From positions 124,001 through 188,000 of the forward strand of contig NZ_JAKZLA010000001.1 in NCBI RefSeq assembly GCF_022808775.1: a stretch of DNA of 64,000 nt. Reading direction: 5' to 3'. Below the pieces are notes generated by a model. The model did not search any database, had not been told where the DNA came from, and saw nothing but the letters and a program-made list of their open reading frames with translations. This DNA comes from Geothrix terrae. GTDB taxonomy: Bacteria > Acidobacteriota > Holophagae > Holophagales > Holophagaceae. Made by a program: the position numbers and the translations under genes. Position 1 is the stretch's first letter. Each line of letters opens with the position of its first letter. Positions 17,114 to 25,547 of the stretch are shown piece by piece.

Positions 17114-17473
17114 ATGAGCGCCGCTACCAGCGAATGTCTATTCTGCAAGATCGCGCGGAAGGAGATCCCCGCGACCCTAGTGTACGAAGATGACAGCTTG
17201 CTCGCCTTCAAAGACATCTCGCCCCAGGCGCCGGTGCACCTGCTGATCATCGCGAAGGGGCACTGCGAGGGTCCGGCGGACATGACCCCAGAGATCGCCG
17301 CGGCCGTGGGTCGCATCCCCCAGGTGGCCGCCCGCCTGGCCCGGGAATGCGGGGTCGCCGCCAGCGGTTGGCGCCTCCTTACCAACTCCGGGCCCGATTC
17401 GGGGCAGACCGTGTTCCATCTCCACTTCCACCTCCTCGGCGGCAAGCCCCTGGGCGGGAAGCTCTGCCTCTGA
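17114..17473 (+). CDS. hinT: HIT-family nucleotide hydrolase (HinT-like)
   Basis: A 119-residue histidine-triad protein. The N-terminus CLFCKIARKEIPATLVYEDD is typical of HinT, a purine nucleoside phosphoramidase. The triad is FHLHFHLLGG with His102, His104 and His106, the last two flanking the catalytic position. FKDISPQAPVHLLIIAK is the conserved central strand. The gene starts 11 bp from trmL in the opposite direction and is followed by a very strong terminator that separates it from the dcw cluster. Confidence 0.93.
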   Translation: MSAATSECLFCKIARKEIPATLVYEDDSLLAFKDISPQAPVHLLIIAKGHCEGPADMTPEIAAAVGRIPQVAARLARECGVAASGWRLLTNSGPDSGQTVFHLHFHLLGGKPLGGKLCL

Positions 17474-17503
17474 ACTGAACCCGGTTACCTTCTATTCATA
17501 TTT

Positions 17504-17547
17504 AGCGAAAAAGACACGCCTTTGCGTGTCTTTTTCGCTTTTATTTC
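17504..17547 (+). terminator. Strong intrinsic terminator after hinT
   Basis: AGCGAAAAAGACACGC (17504-17519) pairs perfectly with 17524-17539, a 16-bp stem with a CTTT loop, followed by TTTATTT. It insulates the dcw promoter from upstream transcription. Confidence 0.9.
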
Positions 17548-17550
17548 CGC

Positions 17551-17578
17551 TTGTGGCATCTCGGCGCCTTTCTAGACT
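17551..17578 (+). promoter_or_regulatory. Candidate promoter of the mraZ-led dcw cluster
   Basis: TTGTGG (17551-17556) and TAGACT (17573-17578) lie 16 bp apart, just after the hinT terminator. The -10 matches four of six consensus positions and the -35 only three. A start near 17585 would fall inside the first AGTGG repeat, a position suited to repression by MraZ. Confidence 0.4.
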
Positions 17579-17580
17579 TT

Positions 17581-17630
17581 GAAGTGGTTCTCAGTGGAGA
17601 AAAGTGGTCTGAAGTGGATCAAAGTGGTCT
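17581..17630 (+). promoter_or_regulatory. Five 10-bp AGTGG direct repeats: probable MraZ operator
   Basis: Five consecutive decamers each carry AGTGG at the same offset (17583, 17593, 17603, 17613, 17623), so the exact helical period of 10 bp is kept throughout. MraZ is known to autoregulate the dcw operon by binding GTG/TGGG-type direct repeats with 10-bp spacing upstream of its own gene (three in E. coli, about four in mollicutes). Five repeats just ahead of mraZ make this the expected operator in an extended form. Confidence 0.8.
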
Positions 17631-17673
17631 CTTCCCTCCTCCTGGTATCTCCTGAGGCCGCAGTTGAAAGGCG

Positions 17674-18165
17674 ATGCCGGTGCTGCGACTCCGCGGTAAT
17701 TCACCGGCCACGGTGGACGAGAAGGGACGATTGAAGCTCCCCTCTTCCTTCAAGGCCGAGCTCGAATCCTTCGCCCAGGGCGAGGGGGTCGGAGCTCTGC
17801 GTGAAGGCGCCGGCACCCTGCGGCACTATCTGACGTCCCTGGACGGCCGCTCCGCCCGCCTCTACCCCCTGCCGGTCTGGGAGGCCATCGAGGCCCGCCT
17901 GGCCGCCCTGCCGTCCACCAGCCCCGCCAAGCGCAAGTTCCTGGAGACCACCGCCTACTTCGGCAGCGAAGTGGAGCCGGACGCCCAGGGCCGCTTCGTC
18001 ATCCCGCCCATCCTGCGCGAGGCCGCCCAGCTCACCGGCGAGGTGGCCGTGCTCGGCCAGATGGACCACCTGGCCCTGTGGAACAAGGCCGGCTTCGAGC
18101 GCCGCCTGGCGGCCGAGCCACTTGGCGCCGAGGACCTGGCCCAGCTCGCGGACCTGGGGATCTGA
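17674..18165 (+). CDS. mraZ: Transcriptional regulator MraZ
   Basis: A 163-residue protein made of two SpoVT/AbrB-like swapped-hairpin repeats. The first contains VDEKGRLKLPSSFKAEL and the second DAQGRFVIPPILREAA. MraZ forms ring oligomers and represses the dcw operon by binding direct repeats, which are present upstream. The ATG is preceded by GAAAGG. It is slightly longer than the usual protein of about 150 residues because of an insertion after the first repeat. rsmH begins two bases after its stop. Confidence 0.95.
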   Translation: MPVLRLRGNSPATVDEKGRLKLPSSFKAELESFAQGEGVGALREGAGTLRHYLTSLDGRSARLYPLPVWEAIEARLAALPSTSPAKRKFLETTAYFGSEVEPDAQGRFVIPPILREAAQLTGEVAVLGQMDHLALWNKAGFERRLAAEPLGAEDLAQLADLGI

Positions 18166-18167
18166 TA

Positions 18168-19130
18168 ATGGCCACTCAGCCCCCCACCCATGTCCCCGTC
18201 CTCCTCCAGGAGGTGCTGGACAACCTGGTGCTGCCCCCGGCGGCCCGGATCCTGGACCTCACCCTGGGCCTGGGCGGTCACGCCGAGGCCCTGCTGGCCC
18301 GCTGCGACAAGGGCGCCCGCTACCTGGGCGTCGACCGCGACCCCGAAGCCCGCTACCTGGCCCGCCGCCGCCTGGGCGATGATGCGCGCCTCGAGATCCT
18401 GGCCTGCGCCTACGAGGACCTCTGGAACGATGCCCGTTTCCTGGCCTGGAAGGCGGAATCCGCCCCTGGCGGCTTCGACGCCATCCTCGCGGATCTGGGC
18501 GTCTCCACCCTCCAGCTCCGCAGCCCGGAACGCGGCTTCAGCTTCCGGGATGAAGGCCCACTCGACATGCGCATGGACACCACCTCCGGCCCCACTGCCG
18601 TGGAGTGGATCGCGGAACAGACCGACGAAAGCCTGGCCGACGCGATCTACCAGTACGGCGAAGAGCGCGCCAGCCGGCCCATCGCCCGCGCCATCCTCCG
18701 GGCGCACCGCGAAGGCCGGCTGGCCACCACCAAGGATCTGGCCGAGGCCGTCTACACGGTCATCCCCCGCGAGCCCGCCAAGCGCAAAGGCCATAGCGAC
18801 CCCGCCACCCGCACCTTCCAGGCCATCCGCATCGCCGTGAACGGCGAGCTGGACCGGCTGGCCGCCGCCCTGGAAGCCGCCGCCGGACACCTGCGCCCCG
18901 GCGGGCGCCTGGCCGTCATCAGCTTCCACAGCCTGGAGGACCGCATCGTCAAGCAGACTCTGCGGCGCCTCGCGGGCATCTACGACGGACCGGGCCGGAC
19001 GGCCCCCGTCACGCTCCCCAAGCTCCTCAAGCTCATCCATCCCGGTGGTCTCGCGCCCAGCGAGGCCGAGGCCGCCGCGAATCCCCCCTCCCGCTCCGCC
19101 CGCCTCCGCGTGGCAGAGCGCCTCCCCTGA
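18168..19130 (+). CDS. rsmH: 16S rRNA (cytosine(1402)-N4)-methyltransferase RsmH
   Basis: A 320-residue enzyme that methylates C1402 in the ribosomal P site. HVPVLLQEVL opens the protein and the SAM-binding motif DLTLGLGGHAEALL follows. Later come DAILADLGVSTLQL, the family signature PERGFSFRDEGPLDMRMD, and the C-terminal FHSLEDRIVK. ATG 18168 lies two bases after the mraZ stop. The longer frame from 18078 would overlap mraZ by 88 bases and lacks family sequence. This is the canonical second position of the dcw cluster. Confidence 0.96.
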   Translation: MATQPPTHVPVLLQEVLDNLVLPPAARILDLTLGLGGHAEALLARCDKGARYLGVDRDPEARYLARRRLGDDARLEILACAYEDLWNDARFLAWKAESAPGGFDAILADLGVSTLQLRSPERGFSFRDEGPLDMRMDTTSGPTAVEWIAEQTDESLADAIYQYGEERASRPIARAILRAHREGRLATTKDLAEAVYTVIPREPAKRKGHSDPATRTFQAIRIAVNGELDRLAAALEAAAGHLRPGGRLAVISFHSLEDRIVKQTLRRLAGIYDGPGRTAPVTLPKLLKLIHPGGLAPSEAEAAANPPSRSARLRVAERLP

Positions 19131-19142
19131 TCGAGGTCAACC

Positions 19143-19511
19143 ATGGCTGCCGGAATCCTGCCCAGCCCCACCGCTCCCGTCCGGACGGTCGAGAGCGAAG
19201 GCATCCTGCGCATGCTGCTCCTGGTACTGGCCCTGGCCATGCCCCTGGGCGTCCTGGCGTACCTGAAGATCCAGAGCACCCGCCTGGGCTATGCCATGGG
19301 CGACCTGAAGGAGCGCATCCGCAAGGAGGAGGAGCTCCAGCGCAAGCTCCTGCTGGAGCGCAGCCGCTACCAGCGGGATGAGGAAGTCCAGAGCTATGCC
19401 GAGAAGGCCGGGCTCCAGCCCCGCAAGCAGAGCCACCTGGTCCGCCGTGGCTTCACCCCGGAGGATCAGCGCCTGGCCAAGCTCCGCCCGGTGTCGTCCG
19501 ATGGATTGTAG
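19143..19511 (+). CDS. ftsL: Cell division protein FtsL-like
   Basis: A 122-residue bitopic protein. A short cytoplasmic tail leads into one membrane segment (about residues 21-42, GILRMLLLVLALAMPLGVLA), then a charged coiled-coil-like helix (GDLKERIRKEEELQRKLLLE). FtsL diverges strongly in sequence, so the call rests on this topology and on the position between rsmH and ftsI. It would recruit the divisome septal synthase complex with FtsB-like partners. Confidence 0.8.
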   Translation: MAAGILPSPTAPVRTVESEGILRMLLLVLALAMPLGVLAYLKIQSTRLGYAMGDLKERIRKEEELQRKLLLERSRYQRDEEVQSYAEKAGLQPRKQSHLVRRGFTPEDQRLAKLRPVSSDGL

Positions 19512-19567
19512 TCTGTAGGCAGGGGGCCGCCGCCCTCGCCACCGTTCCATCCCGCCCTGGCCTTCCC

Positions 19568-21709
19568 GTGTCCATCCGCTTCGCCACCGAGCCCCGCGTA
19601 TCCCGCCGCCTCCTGGGCCGGCAGGATCCCCAGGATCTGCTGAATCAGCGCCTGCCCTGGATCATGGGCGGCTTGGCCTTCTGGGCCCTGCTCATCCTGC
19701 TGCGCTTGCTCTGGCTGCAGGGCGTCGAGCACAGGAAGTACCAGGCCAGGGCCGATCAGCAGCACACCACCATCGTGCCGATCCCCCCCATCCGGGGCGA
19801 GCTGCGGGACCGGCGCGGGGAGCCGCTCGCCATCTCCATCAAGGTGGAGAGCCTTTTCGTCGATCCCCGCGTGTTCTACCCGGACTACAAGCCGGGAAGA
19901 GGGGAGGAGCGCCAGTGGGGCGAGCCTGACCGCAAGGCGGCCGCGGCCGTGGCGGCGAAGCTTGCGCCCATCCTGGAGCAGACGCGGGCCCAAGTGCTGG
20001 AGAAGCTCCTGAGGAAGAAGACCTTCGTCTATCTGGAGCGGCACCTGCCTCCGGTCAAGACGGCCGCCGTGCGGGCCCTGAACCTGGATGGCGTCGAGTT
20101 CCAGCCTGAAAGCCAGCGGTTCTACCCCCGGGGCAGCCTGGCGGCGCAGATCATCGGCTTCACCAACATCGACGGCCTGGGCCAGCTGGGCATCGAACAG
20201 ACCTACGACAAGCAGCTGGCGGGGGTGAAGGGCGAGCTCATCGCGCCCAAGGACGCCCACGGCAAGCTGCTCATCCTCCAGGAGAACTACAGCAAGATCC
20301 CCGTGAACGGGGCCTCGCTCCAGCTCAGCCTGGACGCCTCCATCCAGCACATCGTGGAAGACGCGCTCGAAGAGGGTGTGCGTCTCTCGCGCCCGCGCAC
20401 CGCCTACGCGGTGGTGGTGGACCCCCGCACCGGGGAGATCCTCGCCATGGCCGGCACGCCCACCTTCGATCCGAACCACATCCTGCCCAAGAAGTTCCGC
20501 AATCGCACTGAATCGGAACTTTCCTCGGCAGAACGGGACGAGCTCAACCGCGAGCTGGAGCGCCAGAAGGCGGCCCGCAAGGTGCATCCGGTGGAGGATG
20601 TCTACGAGCCCGGCTCCACCATGAAGATCTTCACCGCGGCCATGGCCCTGGAGGAACGCAAGATCCACCTGGGTGAGCGCATCGACTGCATGTCGGGCCG
20701 CTGGCAGTACAGCGCGAAAGTCCCGCCCATCACGGACACCCACCGCCACGGCCTCCTCACCTTCGAGGAAGTGCTCTGGCAGAGCTCCAACATCGGCGCC
20801 GCGAAGATCGGCATCCGCCTCGACCCGGCGGTGCACTACCAGTACTTGCGGAAGTTCGGCTTCGGCGACGCGACGGGGCTCAACTTCCCAGGTGAGAGCT
20901 CCGGCCGCCTCATCGCGCCGGACCGCTGGAGCGTGCCCACCCAGTACACGATGTCGTACGGCTACGGTCTCAGCACGACGCCTCTGCAGATCCTCATGGC
21001 CGGCTGTGTCCTGGCCAACGGTGGCAAGCTCATGCAGCCGATCCTCGTGCAGCGCATCTACAACGACAAGGGCCTGCTGCTGAAGGAATTCAAGCCCACC
21101 GTGCGCGGCCAGGTCATCAGCGAAGAGACGGCGAACCTCATGAAGGAGACCCTGAAGGGCGTCATCACCCAGGGAACCGGAAAGAAGGCGAAGCTCGACA
21201 ACGGTGTAGAGGCCTTCGGCAAGACGGGCACCAGCCGCAAGCTCATCGACGGCCAGTACGATCCCAAGCGCCACTTCGCGTCCTTCATGGGATTCTTCCC
21301 GGCCGACAAACCCCAGTTCGGGGTTCTGGTGATGCTGGACGACCCCGCCGGCGATACCACCGGCGGCGACGTGGCGGCGCCCCTGTTCAAGCGCATCGGC
21401 GACGGGATCCTGCGGTTCCGGCAGACCTCTCCGGACCCCGACCGCGAGGCGGACCTGAAGCTGTCGCTGCGTGACTGGCCTGTGAGCGAAACGGACGAGG
21501 CCGCCCTGCACGTGGAACGGGGCCGGGTGCCCGACCTCCAGGGCCTCAGCCTCAAGGCCGCCATCCATCGGGTGGTGCTGGTGGGCGGGAATCCGAAGGT
21601 GGACGCGGCGCCCGGCGCCACCGCCACGCACGTGGTGGGGCAGAGTCCTGCGCCGGGAGCCCCGCTGGAACCGGGCACGGCGGTGAAGATCAAGGCGGGG
21701 ATGCCATGA
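19568..21709 (+). CDS. ftsI: Septal peptidoglycan transpeptidase (FtsI/PBP3 family) with C-terminal PASTA domain
   Basis: A 713-residue class B penicillin-binding protein. One N-terminal membrane segment (about residues 32-55) is followed by the dimerisation domain and the transpeptidase domain with Ser350-x-x-Lys353 (STMK), Ser406-Ser-Asn408, and Lys552-Thr-Gly. The tail (about 655-713, RVPDLQGLSLKAAIH) is a single PASTA domain, a feature more usual in SpoVD/PBP2x-type proteins than in E. coli FtsI. The start is GTG 19568 with no clear ribosome binding site. The stop overlaps murE as ATGA. Confidence 0.93.
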   Translation: MSIRFATEPRVSRRLLGRQDPQDLLNQRLPWIMGGLAFWALLILLRLLWLQGVEHRKYQARADQQHTTIVPIPPIRGELRDRRGEPLAISIKVESLFVDPRVFYPDYKPGRGEERQWGEPDRKAAAAVAAKLAPILEQTRAQVLEKLLRKKTFVYLERHLPPVKTAAVRALNLDGVEFQPESQRFYPRGSLAAQIIGFTNIDGLGQLGIEQTYDKQLAGVKGELIAPKDAHGKLLILQENYSKIPVNGASLQLSLDASIQHIVEDALEEGVRLSRPRTAYAVVVDPRTGEILAMAGTPTFDPNHILPKKFRNRTESELSSAERDELNRELERQKAARKVHPVEDVYEPGSTMKIFTAAMALEERKIHLGERIDCMSGRWQYSAKVPPITDTHRHGLLTFEEVLWQSSNIGAAKIGIRLDPAVHYQYLRKFGFGDATGLNFPGESSGRLIAPDRWSVPTQYTMSYGYGLSTTPLQILMAGCVLANGGKLMQPILVQRIYNDKGLLLKEFKPTVRGQVISEETANLMKETLKGVITQGTGKKAKLDNGVEAFGKTGTSRKLIDGQYDPKRHFASFMGFFPADKPQFGVLVMLDDPAGDTTGGDVAAPLFKRIGDGILRFRQTSPDPDREADLKLSLRDWPVSETDEAALHVERGRVPDLQGLSLKAAIHRVVLVGGNPKVDAAPGATATHVVGQSPAPGAPLEPGTAVKIKAGMP

Positions 21710-23163
21710 AGCTGGATGTGCTCATCGATGGCCTGGCCGTGCGCCGATCCGGGCCGGATGTCGAAGTGGCGGATCTCACCAGCGACAGCCGTGAGGTCCG
21801 TCCCGGCTGGGCCTTCCTGGCCCTCAAGGGCGAGAAGGCCGATGGCGCCGCCTTCGTGCCGCAGGCGCTGGGGCAGGGCGCCTCGGCCGTAATCTCCGAA
21901 TCCCCGGTCGACCTGCCCTCGACCGTCGCAGGCTGTGTCTTCACGGACGATCCCCGGCTGCGGATGGCCGACCTGGCCCGCCGCCTCCATGGGGCGCCGG
22001 ATGAGCGCCTGGCGCTGATCGGCGTCACAGGCACCAACGGCAAGACGACGACCACCACGCTCATCCGCCAGCTTCTGCGGGGAGCCGGCCTCGGTTGCGG
22101 CCTGGTGGGCACAGTGCTGAACGCTGCCGGGGATGTGGAGGAAGAGGCGATCCGCACCACCCCGGAAAGCCCGGCCTTCTACCGCTGGTTGCGCCGCAGT
22201 GTGGAGGCCGGCGACGCGGCTTCCGCGGTGGAGGTGAGCAGCCACGCGCTCTGCCTCGGCCGCGTCCACGGCGCGCGGTTCAAGGTCGGCGTCTTCACGA
22301 ACCTCACCCAGGACCACCTGGACTACCACGGCACCATGGAGGCCTACTTCGAGGCCAAGCGCCGGCTTGTCGCCCAGTGCGGCCGGTTTCTCGTGAATGC
22401 TGACGACCCCTGGGGCCGCGCCATGCTGGAACGGGAGGGCCATGCCAGTTATGCGGTGGATCGCGCCGCCCGCTACCAGGCCCGGGATCTGGACCTGGGA
22501 CCCACGGGGACCCGGTTCACCCTGGCCTCGGAGGGACGGAACTGGAACGTCAGGAGCCCGCTCCTGGGCCGGTTCAACGTGTACAACCTGCTGGCGGCCC
22601 TGGCGGCCTGTGCCGAGGCGGGCTTCGATCTGGACCGGCTGGTGCCCGCCGTACCCATGGTCAAGGGCGCACCCGGGCGTCTGGAGCGCGTGGATTGCGG
22701 CCAGCCCTTCGGCGTGATGGTGGACTACGCCCACACGCCGGACGCTTTGGAGAAGCTGCTGGCGGAGGGTCGCCGCCTGCTGCCGCCGGGCGGTCGCCTG
22801 CACGTGCTGTTCGGTTGCGGGGGCGATCGCGACCGCGCCAAGCGCCCGCTCATGGCCGCTGCGGTGGCCGCGGGGGCCGACGTGCTCTGGCACACCAGCG
22901 ACAACCCGCGAGGTGAGGATCCAGAGCGCATCCTGGACGATGCGGCCCCGGGCATCCCGGAGTCCCTGCGCACCGATGGCGTCCGCTACCACCGCAACGC
23001 GGACCGGCAGGAATCCGTGCGGCAGGCCCTGGCGGACTGCCGCCCCGGCGATCTGCTGCTGCTGGCGGGAAAGGGCCACGAGCCCTACCAGGAGATCCGG
23101 GGTGTGAAATACCCCTACAGCGACCGTGCGGCCGTGGAAGCCGCGCTGCGGGGCAGCCGATGA
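21706..23163 (+). CDS. murE: UDP-MurNAc-L-Ala-D-Glu : meso-diaminopimelate ligase
   Basis: Adds the third residue to the peptidoglycan stem peptide in the cytoplasm. It has 485 residues in the three Mur domains. The ATP-binding loop is GVTGTNGKTTTTTLI, and the carbamylated-Lys region and HTPDALEKLL C-terminal hinge are visible. Asp399-Asn400-Pro401-Arg402 (DNPR) is the motif associated with meso-diaminopimelate rather than lysine specificity, so a diaminopimelate wall is predicted. It is coupled to ftsI and to the next gene by four-base ATGA overlaps. Confidence 0.96.
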   Translation: MKLDVLIDGLAVRRSGPDVEVADLTSDSREVRPGWAFLALKGEKADGAAFVPQALGQGASAVISESPVDLPSTVAGCVFTDDPRLRMADLARRLHGAPDERLALIGVTGTNGKTTTTTLIRQLLRGAGLGCGLVGTVLNAAGDVEEEAIRTTPESPAFYRWLRRSVEAGDAASAVEVSSHALCLGRVHGARFKVGVFTNLTQDHLDYHGTMEAYFEAKRRLVAQCGRFLVNADDPWGRAMLEREGHASYAVDRAARYQARDLDLGPTGTRFTLASEGRNWNVRSPLLGRFNVYNLLAALAACAEAGFDLDRLVPAVPMVKGAPGRLERVDCGQPFGVMVDYAHTPDALEKLLAEGRRLLPPGGRLHVLFGCGGDRDRAKRPLMAAAVAAGADVLWHTSDNPRGEDPERILDDAAPGIPESLRTDGVRYHRNADRQESVRQALADCRPGDLLLLAGKGHEPYQEIRGVKYPYSDRAAVEAALRGSR

Positions 23164-24158
23164 CGCGGATCCTTCCCGTCTCGGGCCCAGAGGATCCGGC
23201 CATCGCGGAGGCCGCTGGCCTGCTGCGCGCGGGGGGCCTGGTGGCCTTCCCCACGGAGACCGTGTACGGCCTCGGGGCCGACGGCCTGAATCCCAAGGCG
23301 GTGGCTCGGATCTACGCCGCCAAGGGGCGCCCGGCCACGAACCCGGTGATCCTTCACGTGGCCGACGCGGCCTCCGCCCAGGCGCTTGTCTCCCGCTGGT
23401 CCCCCGAAGCGCAGATGCTGGCGGAGCGGTTCTGGCCCGGGCCGCTGACCCTGGTCCTGCCCGCTTCAGACACCGTACCCTCCATCGTCCGCGCCGGCGG
23501 TCCCTCGGTGGCCCTGCGCTGCCCGGCCCATCCCGTGGCTTTGGCCTTGATCCGCGCCACCGGGCGCCCCCTGGCTGCGCCTAGCGCCAACCGCAGCCAG
23601 CATCTGTCGCCCACGCTGGCCCAGCACGTGGCCTCCAGCCTGGGCGAGGCGGTGGATCTCATCCTCGACGGGGGGCCGACGGAGGCGGGTCTGGAATCGA
23701 CGATCCTCGACCTGTCCAGTGGCCGGCCTTGCGTGCTTCGCCCCGGCCCCATCCCGCCGGCCGACCTCGAGGTTCTGGTCGGTCCCGTGGACCTCTGGAC
23801 AGGGGCGGTCCAGGCGGGCGACCGCCAGGCGGCTCCCGGCATGGCCGAGCGCCACTACGCCCCCCGGGCTCGGCTGCAGCTGGTGGCGCCAGGTTCCGGC
23901 TTGCGCGAGACCTTGGGCGAGACATCGGGATCCGTGGCGTATGTGGCCCTCGGAACCCTCCCCCCGCTTCCCCCGGGGGTCCGGGGCATCCTCCTGCCTC
24001 TGGATGCGGACATGGTCGGGGCGAGGCTCTATGCCCTCCTCCACGAACTGGACGACGCAGGCTGCGAGCGTATCTTCATGGAGCGCCCGCCGGAGGATGA
24101 GGCCTGGCTGGCCGTTCGCGACCGTCTCCGGCGGGCCTCGGCGAAGGAGCGGCCATGA
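23160..24158 (+). CDS. sua5: Threonylcarbamoyl-AMP synthase, Sua5 type
   Basis: Makes threonylcarbamoyl-AMP from threonine, bicarbonate and ATP for t6A37 tRNA modification. The YrdC/TsaC domain (about residues 1-200) shows GGLVAFPTETVYGLGADG, AKGRPATNPVILHV and APSANRSQHLSPT. The additional C-terminal Sua5 domain (about 235-332), joined by APGMAERHYAPRARL, marks the long Sua5 form (332 residues) rather than the short TsaC. It overlaps murE and murF by four bases on each side, so it is a fixed part of this cell-wall operon, which is not its usual place. Confidence 0.93.
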   Translation: MTRILPVSGPEDPAIAEAAGLLRAGGLVAFPTETVYGLGADGLNPKAVARIYAAKGRPATNPVILHVADAASAQALVSRWSPEAQMLAERFWPGPLTLVLPASDTVPSIVRAGGPSVALRCPAHPVALALIRATGRPLAAPSANRSQHLSPTLAQHVASSLGEAVDLILDGGPTEAGLESTILDLSSGRPCVLRPGPIPPADLEVLVGPVDLWTGAVQAGDRQAAPGMAERHYAPRARLQLVAPGSGLRETLGETSGSVAYVALGTLPPLPPGVRGILLPLDADMVGARLYALLHELDDAGCERIFMERPPEDEAWLAVRDRLRRASAKERP

Positions 24159-25519
24159 GCCCATTTACGAGCCTCTGGTCCCTGTTCCAGGCCGCCTCCC
24201 AGGTGGGCGGCGAGATCCTGGGCGACGGCGCCGTGGTGCCGTCGTCCCTTTCGTTGGATACCCGGACCCTCGAGCGCGGCGCCTGCTTCGTGGCCCTGCG
24301 GGCGGAGCGGGATGGGCACGAATTCGTCTCCCAGGCAGTGGAGAAGGGGGCCACCTGCCTGCTGGTGGACCATCCGGTGGACAGCGGGTGTCCACAGCTT
24401 GTGGTGCCGGATACCTTGGCCGCCCTCCAGCGCTGGGGCCAGGCCCGGCTGGCCGCGGTGCGCCCCAAGGCGGTGTTCGGCGTCACCGGGAGCGTCGGCA
24501 AGACCAGCACCAAAGAACTGCTGGCGGCGGCCGTGGGCGGTTGGAAGACACCCGGGAACCGCAACAACACCCTGGGCCTGCCCGAGGCTCTGGCCACCCT
24601 GCCTGAAGGGCTCGGTGCCGCCGTGCTGGAAATGGGCATGAGCACGCCCGGGGAGATCCGGCGCCTCACGGAGATCGCCCCCCTGGACTTCGGCCTCATC
24701 ACCTTGGTTGGCACCGCTCACGCTGAGAATTTCGCCAAGGGCCAGCAAGGCATCGCCGAAGCCAAGGGCGAACTGGTGGCCGGCCTCGCGAGGGGCGGCG
24801 TCTGGGCCCACCTGGCCTCGGACCCGTGGTGCCGCTGGATCGCGGAGCAGCCCTGGGCCCGCCATGCCGAGGCCCTGCCCGTGGGTGAGGGGCACCCCTA
24901 CGACTGGGGGGGCGTCGAGTCCCTGGGGGCCGCGGGGGAGGCGTTCCTCCTGCGCACGCCCAAGGGCACGTTCCCGGTGCGGCTCCAGCTCCCCGGAGAG
25001 CATCAAGTGCGCAACGCCGCCCTGGCCGCTGCCCTGGCCGTCCATGCGGGCCACGATCCGGAACGCGTGGCGGCGGGCCTGGGAGCGGTCGCGCCGGAAC
25101 CGGGCCGGGGCCGGCTCCACGGCCTCCCCAATGGTGGCTGCCTGCTGGACGAGAGCTACAACGCCAGCTCCGACTCCATCCTGGCCTGCGCCCATGCCCT
25201 GTTGGACCTGCCGGGCGGGGAGGCGGTGGCGGTCCTCGGCTCCATGAGGGAACTGGGGGCCCACTCCGCGCAGATCCACCGCGAGACCGGCGCCGCCCTC
25301 AAGGCCCTGGGGCTGTCCCGACTCTGGGCCTATGGGGACTTCGCGGAGGATTACGCGGAGGGCTTCGGTCTCCGCGCCGTGGCCTTCCCTGATTTCGAAT
25401 CGTTGCGCGACGCTGCCGCAGGTCTTTCCGCCATCCCACCGGGAGCCCGTATCCTGGTGAAAGGCAGCCGGTTCTGGCGCTCGGAACGCGCTGTCGAGTG
25501 GCTTCTCACCCACCCCTGA
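24155..25519 (+). CDS. murF: UDP-MurNAc-tripeptide : D-alanyl-D-alanine ligase
   Basis: Adds D-Ala-D-Ala to complete the UDP-MurNAc pentapeptide. At 454 residues it has the Mur ligase plan: N-terminal LSLDTRTLERGACFVALRAERDGHEF, an ATP loop FGVTGSVGKTSTKELL, the NRNNTLGLP nucleotide-binding segment, and the C-terminal DESYNASSDSI. It starts within the sua5 stop (ATGA) and is followed 28 bp later by mraY. This is the usual order in dcw clusters apart from the sua5 insertion. Confidence 0.95.
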   Translation: MSPFTSLWSLFQAASQVGGEILGDGAVVPSSLSLDTRTLERGACFVALRAERDGHEFVSQAVEKGATCLLVDHPVDSGCPQLVVPDTLAALQRWGQARLAAVRPKAVFGVTGSVGKTSTKELLAAAVGGWKTPGNRNNTLGLPEALATLPEGLGAAVLEMGMSTPGEIRRLTEIAPLDFGLITLVGTAHAENFAKGQQGIAEAKGELVAGLARGGVWAHLASDPWCRWIAEQPWARHAEALPVGEGHPYDWGGVESLGAAGEAFLLRTPKGTFPVRLQLPGEHQVRNAALAAALAVHAGHDPERVAAGLGAVAPEPGRGRLHGLPNGGCLLDESYNASSDSILACAHALLDLPGGEAVAVLGSMRELGAHSAQIHRETGAALKALGLSRLWAYGDFAEDYAEGFGLRAVAFPDFESLRDAAAGLSAIPPGARILVKGSRFWRSERAVEWLLTHP

Positions 25520-25547
25520 CCCTCAGACTCCAGACTTCGGACCCCCC

